Origin: Anaerostipes sp.
GTDB taxonomy: Bacteria; Bacillota; Clostridia; Lachnospirales; Lachnospiraceae
Direction of reading: 5' to 3'
Length of the DNA stretch: 64,000 nucleotides
Assembly: GCA_028704435.1 (NCBI GenBank)
Contig: JAQWFL010000001.1
Coordinates: 186,001 to 250,000 of the forward strand
Positions 16,262 through 25,688 of this stretch are shown here, one piece after another. Position numbers and translations under genes: made by a program. The notes under the pieces were generated by a model. That model saw nothing but the letters and a program-made list of their open reading frames with translations, had not been told where the DNA came from and did no database searches. Position 1 is the stretch's first letter, and each line of letters begins with the position of its first letter.

Positions 16262-17384
16262 AGATTTAGAATTATATATTCACATCCCTTTTTGTGTGAG
16301 AAAGTGTCATTACTGCGATTTCCTTTCTTTTCCCATGGACAATAGTGATATGGCGTCTTACTGCAGACAATTGATAAAAGAAATTGAATCATGGGATATA
16401 ATTTCACAAGGATATAGAATTACGAGTATTTTTATTGGGGGAGGAACCCCCTCTGTCCTTGAGGGTCTTTGGATTGAGCGAATTTTGGAGGCTGTGTTTT
16501 CCACGTTTTCATGTATAGACAATTTAGAATGCTCCATAGAAGTGAATCCAGGTACAGTAGATGAAAATAAGCTAAAGGTTTATAAAAGGGCTGGAATCAA
16601 TAGAATTAGTTTTGGACTTCAAAGTACCAATTCAGAGGAGTTAAACATTCTTGGAAGAATTCATACATATGAAGATTTTTTAGAAAGTTTTAATTTGGCT
16701 CGGAAGATTGGATTTGAGAATATAAATATTGATCTTATGAGTGCCATACCCACTCAAACATTGCAATCTTATGAAACAACACTAGAGCGTATATGTGCAT
16801 TGAATCCAGAACATATATCTGCATATAGTTTGATCATAGAAGAAGGCACTGATTTTTATGGCAACAAAGCAGTCTTATCTCAGCTTCCATCAGAAGACGA
16901 GGATGTTGAAATGTATACTTTGACCAATGATATTTTGGGGAAATTTGATTACCATCGATATGAGTTATCGAATTATACAAAAAAAGGATATGAGTGTAGA
17001 CACAATATTGGATATTGGAGAAGAATTCCTTATTTAGGAGTAGGACTAGGAGCATCTAGTCTCTTTGAAGAAAAAAGATTTTCTAATGATGTAGATTTCT
17101 CCCAATATTTAGATAACTCTCAATGGCAGAATAAATTTAAAAAAGCCTATACACTTACAAGAAAAGAGCAGATGGAAGAGTTTGTTTTTTTGGGCCTTCG
17201 AATGATAGAAGGAATTACAAAAGAAGGTTTTGTACAAAAGTTTGGAAATCAAATCGAGGAAATTTATGAGCAGCCATTAAAAGAATCCATAGAAGAAGGA
17301 TTGATGGAAGAGACGAAAGAAGGATACAGATTAACATCAAAAGGATATTTTTTAAGTAATCATGTATTTGTAAAGTTTATATAA
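16251..17384 (+). CDS. hemW: radical SAM protein HemW (heme chaperone, HemN-like)
   Basis: 377 residues. The radical SAM cluster motif CVRKCHYC gives Cys15, Cys19 and Cys22. Next come IGGGTPS and the family segments SIEVNPGTV and [10 protein letters not shown], then the HemN C-terminal domain. Once annotated as coproporphyrinogen oxidase, this subfamily is now known as a heme-binding protein (HemW) that lacks oxidase activity in tested members. It overlaps lepA by 11 bases. A distinct homologue, HemZ, is encoded at 35.7 kb, which is the more likely oxidase. Confidence 0.93.
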   Translation: MRTKDLELYIHIPFCVRKCHYCDFLSFPMDNSDMASYCRQLIKEIESWDIISQGYRITSIFIGGGTPSVLEGLWIERILEAVFSTFSCIDNLECSIEVNPGTVDENKLKVYKRAGINRISFGLQSTNSEELNILGRIHTYEDFLESFNLARKIGFENINIDLMSAIPTQTLQSYETTLERICALNPEHISAYSLIIEEGTDFYGNKAVLSQLPSEDEDVEMYTLTNDILGKFDYHRYELSNYTKKGYECRHNIGYWRRIPYLGVGLGASSLFEEKRFSNDVDFSQYLDNSQWQNKFKKAYTLTRKEQMEEFVFLGLRMIEGITKEGFVQKFGNQIEEIYEQPLKESIEEGLMEETKEGYRLTSKGYFLSNHVFVKFI

Positions 17385-17423
17385 AAAATAGGAGCTAAAT
17401 TTTAAAATTAGTTCCTATTTTTT
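17383..17423. terminator. bidirectional terminator between hemW and the subtilase gene
   Basis: A 16-bp stem, AAAAAATAGGAGCTAA (17383-17398) with TTAGTTCCTATTTTTT (17408-17423), one G-U pair. A and T runs on both flanks suit convergent transcripts. Confidence 0.85.
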
Positions 17424-17439
17424 GATTTATGAGAGAATG

Positions 17440-18327
17440 TTAAAACTTTTCTAAATCTAAGAGTTTTTGAATGTTGATTTGTCCCCATCCCTGATGAAAT
17501 CTTGAAGTCGGAAGTTTATCACAACTAGAACGCAGTTTTAATTTTGCTGCTTTATTTGTATAGTCTGGGTATCGTTCCAGTAATAGAGCCATAGCACCTG
17601 ATACAATAGGTGTTGCCATAGAGGTTCCGCTTTTAATACTGAATCCTTTTTTATGGCTACAAGAAGGAATATTGGTTCCAGGGGCTACTACATCTGGTTT
17701 CATAACACAAGAGTGTGTTGGACCTCGGCTGGAATAATTGGGGGTATAATGAATAGAATTCATTGCAGTTACAGCATCATTACTTGAACCCACAGTAATG
17801 ACTTTTCGACTAATTCCAGGAGAGGAAATAGAATATTTTTCTGGACCATTATTTCCACTTGCAATGCACACAATGATACCATGATCCCAAAGCTGTTCTA
17901 CTTTTTGAATGAGAGGATCTAAATCTTCATCAGTAAAGTTGGATGGCATACCAATGGATATATTAACAATACGTATTTCATATTTATTTCTATTTTTATC
18001 AATCCACTCTAATCCTTTGATAAAAGTCTCTTTGGAACCGTTGCCAGAATAATCAAGTACCTTTACCATAATAATATTAGATTGTGGTGCGATGCCTAAA
18101 GAGTTAGATGCACTGATTCCGCAAATGTGAGTTCCATGACCATTGTCATCATAAGGGGAACTTCGATTTGATACAAAATCAACAAAATTTAAAATTCGAC
18201 ATCTAGGTATCATAAAATCAGGGTGCATAAAAATACCTGTATCAAGATAGGCAATATTAATATTCTTTCCAAAGAATCCATGTGAATGAGCAATATATGC
18301 TTTTGTTTGATTTGAAATAGAATTCAT
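17440..18327 (-). CDS. S8 family subtilisin-like serine protease, probably intracellular
   Basis: 295 residues with a complete catalytic triad: Asp29 in YLDTGI, His64 in DDNGHGTH and Ser236 in GTSMATP. The oxyanion Asn lies in ASGNNGP. There is no signal peptide and only about 20 residues before the catalytic domain, so it resembles the intracellular subtilases (ISP group) rather than secreted ones. In spore formers, relatives include germination proteases (Csp type), but those usually carry a prodomain. The role here is not known. It is a single gene on the minus strand, bounded by terminators on both sides. Confidence 0.88.
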   Translation of the reverse strand: MNSISNQTKAYIAHSHGFFGKNINIAYLDTGIFMHPDFMIPRCRILNFVDFVSNRSSPYDDNGHGTHICGISASNSLGIAPQSNIIMVKVLDYSGNGSKETFIKGLEWIDKNRNKYEIRIVNISIGMPSNFTDEDLDPLIQKVEQLWDHGIIVCIASGNNGPEKYSISSPGISRKVITVGSSNDAVTAMNSIHYTPNYSSRGPTHSCVMKPDVVAPGTNIPSCSHKKGFSIKSGTSMATPIVSGAMALLLERYPDYTNKAAKLKLRSSCDKLPTSRFHQGWGQINIQKLLDLEKF

Positions 18328-18380
18328 AGGAGTATCCTTTCAATGTTATATTATAGGATACGAAAAAAAGAAGAAAAAGG

Positions 18381-18413
18381 GAAAAAGAGACTCTGCAAAA
18401 ATGCAAAGTCTCT
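18381..18413 (-). terminator. intrinsic terminator after the glycosyltransferase gene
   Basis: Read on the minus strand, AGAGACTTTGCA pairs with TGCAGAGTCTCT (12 bp with one wobble pair, 4-base loop; 18413 to 18386) and TTTTT follows. It separates the glycosyltransferase transcript from the subtilase gene. Confidence 0.8.
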
Positions 18414-18423
18414 AAAATATTGA

Positions 18424-19440
18424 TTAATTAAATCCCACAAACTTTCTAGCTGCTTTATAAAGTGCCATCGTAGTTTTACGACCGCCTTTTCCTGGAATAT
18501 TTACAGCATTTCCAACTAAGGTTCTACGAATACTACGGTAAAGACGGCTGTCTTTTGTTTTTAAATATATCCATAAATCTTTCTTTAATTGAAGATTCTC
18601 CTTTGTTCCAGATTTAATAGCAATGACAGATGTAACTGTCATAATAATTGATAGATAATGTTTCATGTAACAATATAATGGTTTATTAACGATCTCAAAG
18701 CTTGTCATGTAATCAATCATCCATCGAGTGACAAATAACTGCTGGTCTAGACGTTTAATCATGTTATTTTCATTGACAGACTGGTCATCACGACCAATAA
18801 AATAACGATAGAAATTCACATCAATATAATACATACTTTTTACAAAAGGAAGTGGTTTGTATACATAGATGTTATCTACATAAAATGTATGTTCAGGAAG
18901 TTCTAACATACATTCGTGAAGCAAGGATGTGCGATAAATTACAGAATGCATTAAAATATATTGGCTTAATGGAAAACGTTTTACATCATCCCATGTAAAA
19001 ATCTTCTCTTTTGGAATTGCATGTCGGTAATGAATTGCAGTTTTTCTCTTGGCTCCCTGTTTTTCATAAACATAATTTGATAAAATCATGTCCAATATAG
19101 TTCCCTGATGATAAAATTGATTTAATTTATCTAAAATTTCTTCATAAGCAAATTCACTAACCCAGTCATCACTATCTACAACTTTAAAGTAAATTCCTGT
19201 AGCATTGGCAAGACCTGTGTTGACAGCTCCACCATGCCCTTTGTTTTCTTGATGAATTGCCTTACAAATGGTTGGATATTTCTTGGCATATTCGTTGGCA
19301 ATATCAGCAGTGTTATCAGATGATCCATCATTGATAATCAAAATTTCTACTTGTTCTCCGCCGGTTAATAATGTATCAATACAATGTCTCATATATTCTT
19401 GAGAATTGTAACATGGGACTGCAAAAGATAATAACTTCAT
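18424..19440 (-). CDS. family 2 glycosyltransferase
   Basis: 338 residues. The N-terminal GT-A domain has SFAVPCYNSQEYMRHCID, IINDGSSDNTADIA and the DXD-like DSDDW near residue 93. No membrane segment is evident, so it is probably a cytosolic or membrane-associated transferase for cell-surface glycans or lipids. The donor and acceptor are unknown. AGGAGG precedes the ATG. It sits alone, downstream of an ABC-F gene, with its own short upstream region. Confidence 0.88.
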   Translation of the reverse strand: MKLLSFAVPCYNSQEYMRHCIDTLLTGGEQVEILIINDGSSDNTADIANEYAKKYPTICKAIHQENKGHGGAVNTGLANATGIYFKVVDSDDWVSEFAYEEILDKLNQFYHQGTILDMILSNYVYEKQGAKRKTAIHYRHAIPKEKIFTWDDVKRFPLSQYILMHSVIYRTSLLHECMLELPEHTFYVDNIYVYKPLPFVKSMYYIDVNFYRYFIGRDDQSVNENNMIKRLDQQLFVTRWMIDYMTSFEIVNKPLYCYMKHYLSIIMTVTSVIAIKSGTKENLQLKKDLWIYLKTKDSRLYRSIRRTLVGNAVNIPGKGGRKTTMALYKAARKFVGFN

Positions 19441-19508
19441 ATTTTCCTCCTAATTGAATAACATATCTAATTATTATATCCGATAGAAGTATAAAATGCC
19501 AGATATAT

Positions 19509-21413
19509 TTATTCACTCAAAGTTTCCCATTGTTCATAGAGTGAATCTAGTTCTGCATCTACAACTTCTTTTTCTTTATTTAATTCTGTGAGCTTTCCAA
19601 TATCAGTAGCAATCTCGGGAAGACACATCTTTGTTTCAAGTGCCTGTTGTTTTGATTCAAGCTCCTCGATTTTATCCTCGACTTTTTTTAGTCGATTTTG
19701 CTGCTTCCGTTTTAAGGCATCAAGTTCTTTTTGTTTCTTCCAGTCTATTTTAACATCAGATTCTAAGGATTGTGACGATACACTTGTGGCCAAAGACAAT
19801 TCTTCTCTTTCTTTTTGTTTTACATACTGCTGGTAATCACCTGGATAAGAACGAAGACCATATTCTTTACTTAATTCTAAAATTCTTGATGCTGTTTTAT
19901 TTACAAAATAACGGTCATGGGACACGTAAAATACAGTTCCTGTATACTTTGTCAGGGCAGCCTCTAAAATCTCTTTTGAATGAATGTCTAAATGATTGGT
20001 AGGTTCATCTAGAATTAAAAAGTTTGCATTGGATAACATTAATTTTGCAAGAGAAACTCGTCCTTTTTCTCCACCGCTTAAAGAGGAGATGCGTTTAAAT
20101 ACATCTTCGCCTTGGAATAAAAAAGCAGCCAGTGTATTTCGGATTTTAGTATTTGTTAATGTTGGAAAACTATCTGAAATCTCATCAAAAATAGATTTGG
20201 AGGGATCCAAATTATCTTGTGCCTGATCATAATATCCAATACACACTTGAGAACCAAGCTGAATAGTTCCTGTGTTCTTACTAAGTTGTTTACATATGAT
20301 TTTAAGGAGGGTGGTCTTTCCTGTTCCGTTTTCACCAATTAAAGCAACGCGTTCACCCCGAAAGATTTCAAAAGATAAATCAGAAAATAAATGAGCTGTG
20401 CCAAAACTTTTTCCAATACCTTTTACAGTTAAAACATCATTTCCACTTAATACCTCAGGTTCAATGGAAAGTCTCATCTTTGAATTTAATTCTATGGGTT
20501 TTTCAATTCGTTCAATCTTTGCTAGGGTTTTTTCGCGGCTTTCTGCACGACGAATAGACTTCTCACGGTTGAATTGCTTTAATTTTTCAATGACAGCTTC
20601 TTGATGTTTGATTTCCTGCTGCTGATTTTCATATTCCTTTTGACGAATCGCTTTCACTTGATCTCTTTTTTGAATAAAAGAAGAATAATTCCCATCGAAA
20701 ATCATAGATTGTCCTAATTCGATTTCCATAACTTTATTTACAATCTTATCTAAGAAGTAACGATCATGGGAAACTAAAAGAACGGTTCCTTTATAACGAT
20801 TTAGGTATGACTCTAACCATTGAATGGATGTTACATCTAGGTGGTTCGTTGGTTCATCCAGTAATAAAATTTCCGGCTTTTGCAATAATAGCTTTCCTAA
20901 AGCAACCCGGGTTTTTTGGCCACCAGATAAAGTGGAAACTTGTTTGTTAAAATCCTCTTCTGAAAATCCAAGTCCTTTTAGGATTCCGGTGATTTCACTT
21001 TTGTATGCAAATCCATTGGCTTGCTCAAAAGCATCTGTAATGTTGGTATATTCATTCATCTTTACTTTCAAATCCTCACCGGTAGAATGCTTCATTTGAA
21101 TTTCAAGAGAACGAAGTTTTTGGTCCATTTCAATAATTTCTTTTTTTACAGTTAATAATTCTTCAAAAATTGTATTTTTAAAGTTGTGGTCTTGATGTTG
21201 CGACAAGTATCCAATACTAGTATCTTTTTTTGTAGTAATCGTTCCCTCATCACAAGAGAGCTGATTCATAATAATCTTCAATAAAGTAGATTTTCCAGCA
21301 CCGTTTAGTCCAATAATTGCAAGACGATCCCCCTCATTCACATGAAAAGACACATGATCTAGCACTTTTTGGTCTACAAATGTTTTACATATATTTTGAC
21401 ATGATAATACCAT
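19509..21413 (-). CDS. ABC-F family ATPase (ribosome-associated type)
   Basis: 634 residues from the ATG at 21413, chosen over an ATG 42 bases upstream because GGGAAAGGG lies just before it. There are two ABC domains with Walker A GLNGAGKST and GENGTGKTT, signatures LSGGQKTRV and LSGGEKGRV, and both D-loop LLLDEPTNHLD boxes. The linker is charged, and a coiled-coil C-terminal domain (about 545-634) follows. No membrane domain is present. ABC-F proteins act on the ribosome in translation rescue or antibiotic protection. The coiled-coil tail resembles the Uup/YdiF type rather than a specific resistance factor, so a housekeeping role is more likely. Confidence 0.93.
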   Translation of the reverse strand: MVLSCQNICKTFVDQKVLDHVSFHVNEGDRLAIIGLNGAGKSTLLKIIMNQLSCDEGTITTKKDTSIGYLSQHQDHNFKNTIFEELLTVKKEIIEMDQKLRSLEIQMKHSTGEDLKVKMNEYTNITDAFEQANGFAYKSEITGILKGLGFSEEDFNKQVSTLSGGQKTRVALGKLLLQKPEILLLDEPTNHLDVTSIQWLESYLNRYKGTVLLVSHDRYFLDKIVNKVMEIELGQSMIFDGNYSSFIQKRDQVKAIRQKEYENQQQEIKHQEAVIEKLKQFNREKSIRRAESREKTLAKIERIEKPIELNSKMRLSIEPEVLSGNDVLTVKGIGKSFGTAHLFSDLSFEIFRGERVALIGENGTGKTTLLKIICKQLSKNTGTIQLGSQVCIGYYDQAQDNLDPSKSIFDEISDSFPTLTNTKIRNTLAAFLFQGEDVFKRISSLSGGEKGRVSLAKLMLSNANFLILDEPTNHLDIHSKEILEAALTKYTGTVFYVSHDRYFVNKTASRILELSKEYGLRSYPGDYQQYVKQKEREELSLATSVSSQSLESDVKIDWKKQKELDALKRKQQNRLKKVEDKIEELESKQQALETKMCLPEIATDIGKLTELNKEKEVVDAELDSLYEQWETLSE

Positions 21414-21527
21414 AGTTATTCCCTTTCCCAATAATTCTAAACAATAGAATAACATATTTAAAGGGATTTTTGAAAGAAATGTTGAATAAAAAAATAAGAA
21501 ACATAAACAAAACTATTAAAATACTAT

Positions 21528-21556
21528 TTGACACAAAATAGACAATCTTATATAAT
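21528..21556 (+). promoter_or_regulatory. consensus sigma-A promoter of rex operon
   Basis: A perfect TTGACA (21528-21533), a 17-base spacer and a perfect TATAAT (21551-21556), 32 bases before rex. The spacer ends in GACAA, so the -35 and spacer together form a degenerate TTG-N12-CAA. That is only a weak resemblance to a Rex site. Confidence 0.8.
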
Positions 21557-21588
21557 TTCTATTAGAGAATAAATTCGGGAGGACGCAT

Positions 21589-22230
21589 ATGACAAGTACA
21601 GAAAAGAATATTTCACCAGCTGTTATCAAGCGATTACCAAGATATTATAGATATTTAGGGGCATTAAAGCAGAGAAATATTACTAGAATTTCATCAAAAG
21701 AGTTAAGTGAACGAATGAAAGTGACAGCGTCTCAGATTCGACAGGATTTGAATAATTTTGGAGGGTTTGGACAACAAGGGTATGGCTACAATGTGGAGAA
21801 TTTATACACCGAGATAGGGAAGATTTTAGGATTAGATAAAAGTAACGAGATGATTATTGTTGGATCTGGTAATTTAGGTCAGGCACTTGCTAATTATCGT
21901 GATTTCAACGAAAGTTTTGGGTATAAAGTTGTTGCAATGTTTGATGTGAATCCAAAATTAATAGGAATCACTGTAAATGGTGTAGAGGTAAAGGATATTG
22001 ATGATTTAGAAGATTTCATTAAACACAATGATATTAAGATTGCTGCACTTACACTGCCACAAGATCAAGCACCAAAGATTGCAAAGAGCATGGTAAACTG
22101 GGGGATTAAGGGATTTTGGAATTTTGCACCAGTGGACTTGACACTTCCAGAGAGTGTAACTGTTGAGAATGTTCATTTAGCAGAGAGCCTTATGACGTTG
22201 ACTTATAATATTCGCAGTAGAGAGGAATAA
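21589..22230 (+). CDS. rex: redox-sensing transcriptional repressor Rex
   Basis: 213 residues. An N-terminal winged helix (about 10-75, with VTASQIRQDLNNFGGFGQQGYGY split by its turn) is followed by a Rossmann NAD(H)-binding domain (GSGNLGQALANY). A domain-swapped C-terminal helix is also present. Rex represses fermentation and electron-transfer genes when NADH is low and leaves DNA when NADH rises. GGGAGG precedes the ATG. acpS begins two bases after its stop. A strong candidate Rex operator is found in this window at 59.0 kb, ahead of the NifU-like/GGGtGRT genes. Confidence 0.97.
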   Translation: MTSTEKNISPAVIKRLPRYYRYLGALKQRNITRISSKELSERMKVTASQIRQDLNNFGGFGQQGYGYNVENLYTEIGKILGLDKSNEMIIVGSGNLGQALANYRDFNESFGYKVVAMFDVNPKLIGITVNGVEVKDIDDLEDFIKHNDIKIAALTLPQDQAPKIAKSMVNWGIKGFWNFAPVDLTLPESVTVENVHLAESLMTLTYNIRSREE

Positions 22231-22231
22231 T

Positions 22232-22594
22232 ATGATTGTTGGTGTCGGAACAGATTTAGTTGAAATAGAACGAATCCGTAAGATGATAGAAAGACGCAAA
22301 GTTTTAAGTCGCATCTATACGGAGGAGGAATTGACTTTTTCAAAAGGAAATATTACGACTCTTGCAGGCAATTTCGCAGTAAAAGAAGCCGTTTCCAAGG
22401 TATTTGGAACCGGCTTTTTCGGCATAGAAATATATGAAATTGAAGTCTTACGAAACAAAGCGGGGGCACCTTATGTTGTATTGTCAGGGCGAGCACAGCA
22501 TAAGGCTAAGGAACTAGGAATTCACCGAATCCATGTTTCTATTTCCAATACAAAAGAGTTTGCAAGTGTAATTGCGATAGGAGAAAGTATATGA
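22232..22594 (+). CDS. acpS: holo-[acyl-carrier-protein] synthase
   Basis: 120 residues, normal for AcpS, which attaches the 4-phosphopantetheine arm of CoA to acyl carrier protein. The Mg-binding start IVGVGTDLVEIERI (Asp near residue 7) and the WAAKEA-equivalent NFAVKEAVSKVFGTG are present. It lies between rex and nnr, overlaps nnr by four bases (ATGA), and is therefore translationally coupled. This rex-acpS-nnr-alr order is common in Clostridia. Confidence 0.96.
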   Translation: MIVGVGTDLVEIERIRKMIERRKVLSRIYTEEELTFSKGNITTLAGNFAVKEAVSKVFGTGFFGIEIYEIEVLRNKAGAPYVVLSGRAQHKAKELGIHRIHVSISNTKEFASVIAIGESI

Positions 22595-24054
22595 AATATG
22601 TCTTAAAAAATCAGGAAATGCAGAAAGTGGATAAAGAAACCATAGAAAGAATCGGAATTCCAGGTCTTGTGCTTATGGAACGTGCAGCTTTAGCAACTGC
22701 TCAGGAATTAAAAAAAAGAGTTAAGATACAAGATAAGATTCTTGTAATTGCTGGAATTGGGAATAATGGTGGTGATGCCCTTGGAGTTGCAAGAATTTTG
22801 TTAGAGGGCAATTATCTTGTTCAGTATATTGTAGTTGGAGGTGAAGAACATTATTCTAAGGATTTAAAAACTCAATTAGGGATTTTGAATCGGTTAGGAG
22901 CATATCCTGTGGAACAGGTAGATATGGATGATTATGAATGGATTGTGGAAGGAATTTTTGGAGTTGGACTCTCAAGAGAAGTATCTGGAGAGTTTAAGGA
23001 TATGATTCTTGCAATCAATGAATCTAAGGCAAATGTCATGTCCATTGATATTCCATCAGGAATTAGTGGAGATACAGGAAAAGTTTTAGGCTGTGGAATT
23101 CGTGCAAATGTGACAGTGACTTATGGAGCAAAGAAAAGAGGACATTTATTGTATCCAGGAAGAGAATATGCTGGGGAAATTATCACAGCTGATATTGGCT
23201 TTTTTGATGATACATTTACAAAATATGCAACAGGGATTACCTATGATTTAGATGATTTAAATCGCATACCAAAGAGAAAAAAACATTCAAATAAGGGTAC
23301 TTACGGAAAAGTCTTAATCGTTGCAGGACAAAAAGGAATGGCCGGGGCAGCTTATTTTGCAGGAAAAGCAGCATATCGCATGGGAAGTGGACTGGTTAAA
23401 ATATCAACCCACGAAGAAAACAGGATAATTCTTCAAAGCAAAATTCCAGAAGCAGTCATTGGAAGATGGGAAGAGTTAGAACAGGACTTACAATGGTGTG
23501 ACAGTATTGTATTTGGACCAGGACTAGGAGTCAGTGAGGAAACAAAACAGCTCTTTGAAACTATATTACAAAAAGGGAAAACACCACTTGTAATAGATGC
23601 AGATGGATTAAATACAATGAGTTATTATAAGATGAAGATAGAGTATGATTATGGGTGCATCTTTACACCTCATGTAGGCGAAGCTGCAAGACTTTTAAAT
23701 GTTACAATTCAGGATGTTTTAGATAATCTTACAAAAGCAGCTACAGATTTATCAGAAAAATATCATGGAACCATTGTTCTAAAAGATGCAGCTACCCTTG
23801 TTGTGTCAGAACATGATGCTGTTTATTTTAATCAAAGTGGAAATCATGGGATGGCAACAGGTGGTAGTGGAGATGTACTCAGTGGAATAATTGGAAGTTT
23901 AACAGGAAGGAAAATATCTGTGAAGAAGGCTGCAAAATTAGGTGTATATATTCATGGATTATCAGGAGATGAGGCCGCAAAGGAAAAGGGAGAAAACAGT
24001 ATGATTGCATCAGATATTGTAGAATCCCTATCCAAGATTGTAGGAGGAAACTAA
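22591..24054 (+). CDS. nnr: bifunctional NAD(P)H-hydrate epimerase / ADP-dependent NAD(P)H-hydrate dehydratase
   Basis: 487 residues with two enzymes fused. The N-terminal epimerase (YjeF_N, about 1-210) has GIGNNGGDALGVARIL. The C-terminal dehydratase (about 225-487) is a ribokinase-like fold with KGTYGKVLIVAGQKGMAGAA broken by its loop, and the closing NHGMATGGSGDVLSGIIG. The pair repairs hydrated NADH and NADPH formed by heat or GAPDH side reaction. It is soluble. Coupled to acpS by overlap and to alr by a two-base gap. Confidence 0.95.
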   Translation: MKYVLKNQEMQKVDKETIERIGIPGLVLMERAALATAQELKKRVKIQDKILVIAGIGNNGGDALGVARILLEGNYLVQYIVVGGEEHYSKDLKTQLGILNRLGAYPVEQVDMDDYEWIVEGIFGVGLSREVSGEFKDMILAINESKANVMSIDIPSGISGDTGKVLGCGIRANVTVTYGAKKRGHLLYPGREYAGEIITADIGFFDDTFTKYATGITYDLDDLNRIPKRKKHSNKGTYGKVLIVAGQKGMAGAAYFAGKAAYRMGSGLVKISTHEENRIILQSKIPEAVIGRWEELEQDLQWCDSIVFGPGLGVSEETKQLFETILQKGKTPLVIDADGLNTMSYYKMKIEYDYGCIFTPHVGEAARLLNVTIQDVLDNLTKAATDLSEKYHGTIVLKDAATLVVSEHDAVYFNQSGNHGMATGGSGDVLSGIIGSLTGRKISVKKAAKLGVYIHGLSGDEAAKEKGENSMIASDIVESLSKIVGGN

Positions 24055-24055
24055 A

Positions 24056-25183
24056 GTGGAAGAATATTTTCGAGTAAGGGCAGAAGTAGATTTGTCTGCA
24101 ATTGTACATAATATAAAAGAAGTCATGAGAATCATTGGTAATGATACAAAAGTTATGGCGGTGATTAAAGCAGATGGATATGGACATGGTGCAGTTCCTA
24201 TTGCACAGGAACTTGATAAAATTGGAATCGGTGGATATGCAGTGGCAATTATGGAAGAAGCCATAGAACTAAGAAAGGCTGGAACCAAAACTCCAATTCT
24301 AATTTTAGGATTTACAGCACCAACACAGTACAAAACATTAATTGAGCATGATGTTGCTATGACCATGTTTTCTTATGAAATGGTTAAAAAATTGTCAGAT
24401 GCTGCAGTTTCTGCTGGAAGTGAAGCCAAGATTCATATAAAGGTGGATACTGGTATGAATCGAATTGGATTTAAACCAACCGAAGAATCCATAAAAGAAA
24501 TAAAGAAAATAAGGCAGCTTCCTATGATTCAGATAGAAGGAATTTTCACACATTTTGCAAGAGCAGATGAAAGAGATAAAGAAGCTGCATACAAGCAAAA
24601 AAAACGATATGATGATTTTGTGCAGAAAATAGAAAATGAGGGAATACATATTCCAGTAAAACATATTTCTAATAGTGCAGCTATTATTGATATGGATGAC
24701 TGTAGAAAGAATATGGTTCGATCTGGAATCATTACTTATGGATTATATCCATCCAATGATGTGTTAAAAAATATATTAGATTTAAAACCAGCAATGGAAC
24801 TAAAGACTCATATTGTACACATAAAGGAAGTTGAGGAAGGAGAAGGAATCAGTTACAATGGCACTTATGTTACAGATAAGAAAACGAAAGTAGCAACCAT
24901 TCCTGTGGGTTATGCAGATGGTTATCCAAGATCTTTGTCTTCAAAAGGACGGGTCATTATCCGAGGACAGTATGCACCAATTATTGGACGTGTTTGTATG
25001 GATCAGTTTATGGTGGATGTTACAAATATAAAAGGTGTAAACTTAATGGACCAAGTTACTTTAATGGGACAAGATGGGGATGCATGTATTTTAGCAGATG
25101 AGATTGCAACGATGATTGGAACGATTCATTATGAGTTAGTATGTGACATAAGTAAGCGAGTACCACGGTTTTATAAAAAATAG
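24056..25183 (+). CDS. alr: alanine racemase
   Basis: 375 residues starting at GTG, with AGGAGG six bases upstream inside the end of nnr. The PLP lysine is Lys38 in AVIKADGYGHGA. The opposite catalytic Tyr is probably in the GISYNGTYV segment near residue 265. It makes D-alanine for peptidoglycan. Family length and C-terminal beta domain are intact. A MazF-type toxin gene follows, a neighbourhood known from Bacillus (alr-ndoAI-ndoA), but the antitoxin gene is absent here. Confidence 0.96.
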   Translation: MEEYFRVRAEVDLSAIVHNIKEVMRIIGNDTKVMAVIKADGYGHGAVPIAQELDKIGIGGYAVAIMEEAIELRKAGTKTPILILGFTAPTQYKTLIEHDVAMTMFSYEMVKKLSDAAVSAGSEAKIHIKVDTGMNRIGFKPTEESIKEIKKIRQLPMIQIEGIFTHFARADERDKEAAYKQKKRYDDFVQKIENEGIHIPVKHISNSAAIIDMDDCRKNMVRSGIITYGLYPSNDVLKNILDLKPAMELKTHIVHIKEVEEGEGISYNGTYVTDKKTKVATIPVGYADGYPRSLSSKGRVIIRGQYAPIIGRVCMDQFMVDVTNIKGVNLMDQVTLMGQDGDACILADEIATMIGTIHYELVCDISKRVPRFYKK

Positions 25184-25255
25184 TGCATAGATTTGAATAC
25201 TTTTGAAAGTATTGTAAATACTCTTCATAAAATATTAAAAAGATGGAGAGTAGCT

Positions 25256-25606
25256 ATGATTATAAGACGTGGAGATATTTTCTATGCAGACTTAAGACCA
25301 GTGGTTGGATCTGAACAAGGCGGAATCAGACCAGTGATTATTTTACAAAATGATGCAGGAAACCGTTATAGTCCAACTGTGATATGTGCAGCGATTACAA
25401 GCAAAATGAACAAAGCAAAGCTTCCTACACATGTACCATTAGATTGTAGAAAATGCCAGTTAGAAAAGAATTCAGTTATTTTATTAGAACAAATCAGAAC
25501 CATTGACAAAAGTAGATTAAGAGAAAAGGTCTGTCATTTGAATTGTTATATTCTAGAACAGGTTGATAAGGCATTAAAAGTTAGTCTGAATTTAGATATT
25601 ACATAA
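25256..25606 (+). CDS. MazF/PemK-family mRNA interferase (NdoA-like toxin)
   Basis: 116 residues from ATG 25256, with GGAGAG upstream. A TTG 63 bases earlier is in frame, but the extension does not match the family, whose members begin MI-x-RGD. It closely follows the Bacillus NdoA pattern: [36 protein letters not shown] and [16 protein letters not shown]. Such toxins cut single-stranded RNA at short motifs such as UACAU. The expected upstream antitoxin gene (about 90 codons in Bacillus) does not fit in the 72-base gap after alr, so the toxin is either orphan or controlled from elsewhere. Confidence 0.92.
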   Translation: MIIRRGDIFYADLRPVVGSEQGGIRPVIILQNDAGNRYSPTVICAAITSKMNKAKLPTHVPLDCRKCQLEKNSVILLEQIRTIDKSRLREKVCHLNCYILEQVDKALKVSLNLDIT

Positions 25607-25688
25607 GAAAGTTGACCTTTTCTATATAAAATGATATATTTTAAGTTAGGTTTTCAATCAGATAAATAGATTACAAAAGGAGAATTTT

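Noticed and set aside
21528-21545. A Rex autoregulatory operator at the rex promoter
   Set aside because: TTGACAC-AAAA-TAGACAA matches the Rex consensus at only about 9 of 14 positions, and TTGACA is already explained as the -35 box.
25184-25255. A small antitoxin gene between alr and the MazF-type toxin
   Set aside because: The gap is 72 bases. The TTG-led extension of the toxin frame has no antitoxin-like sequence and no ribosome site.
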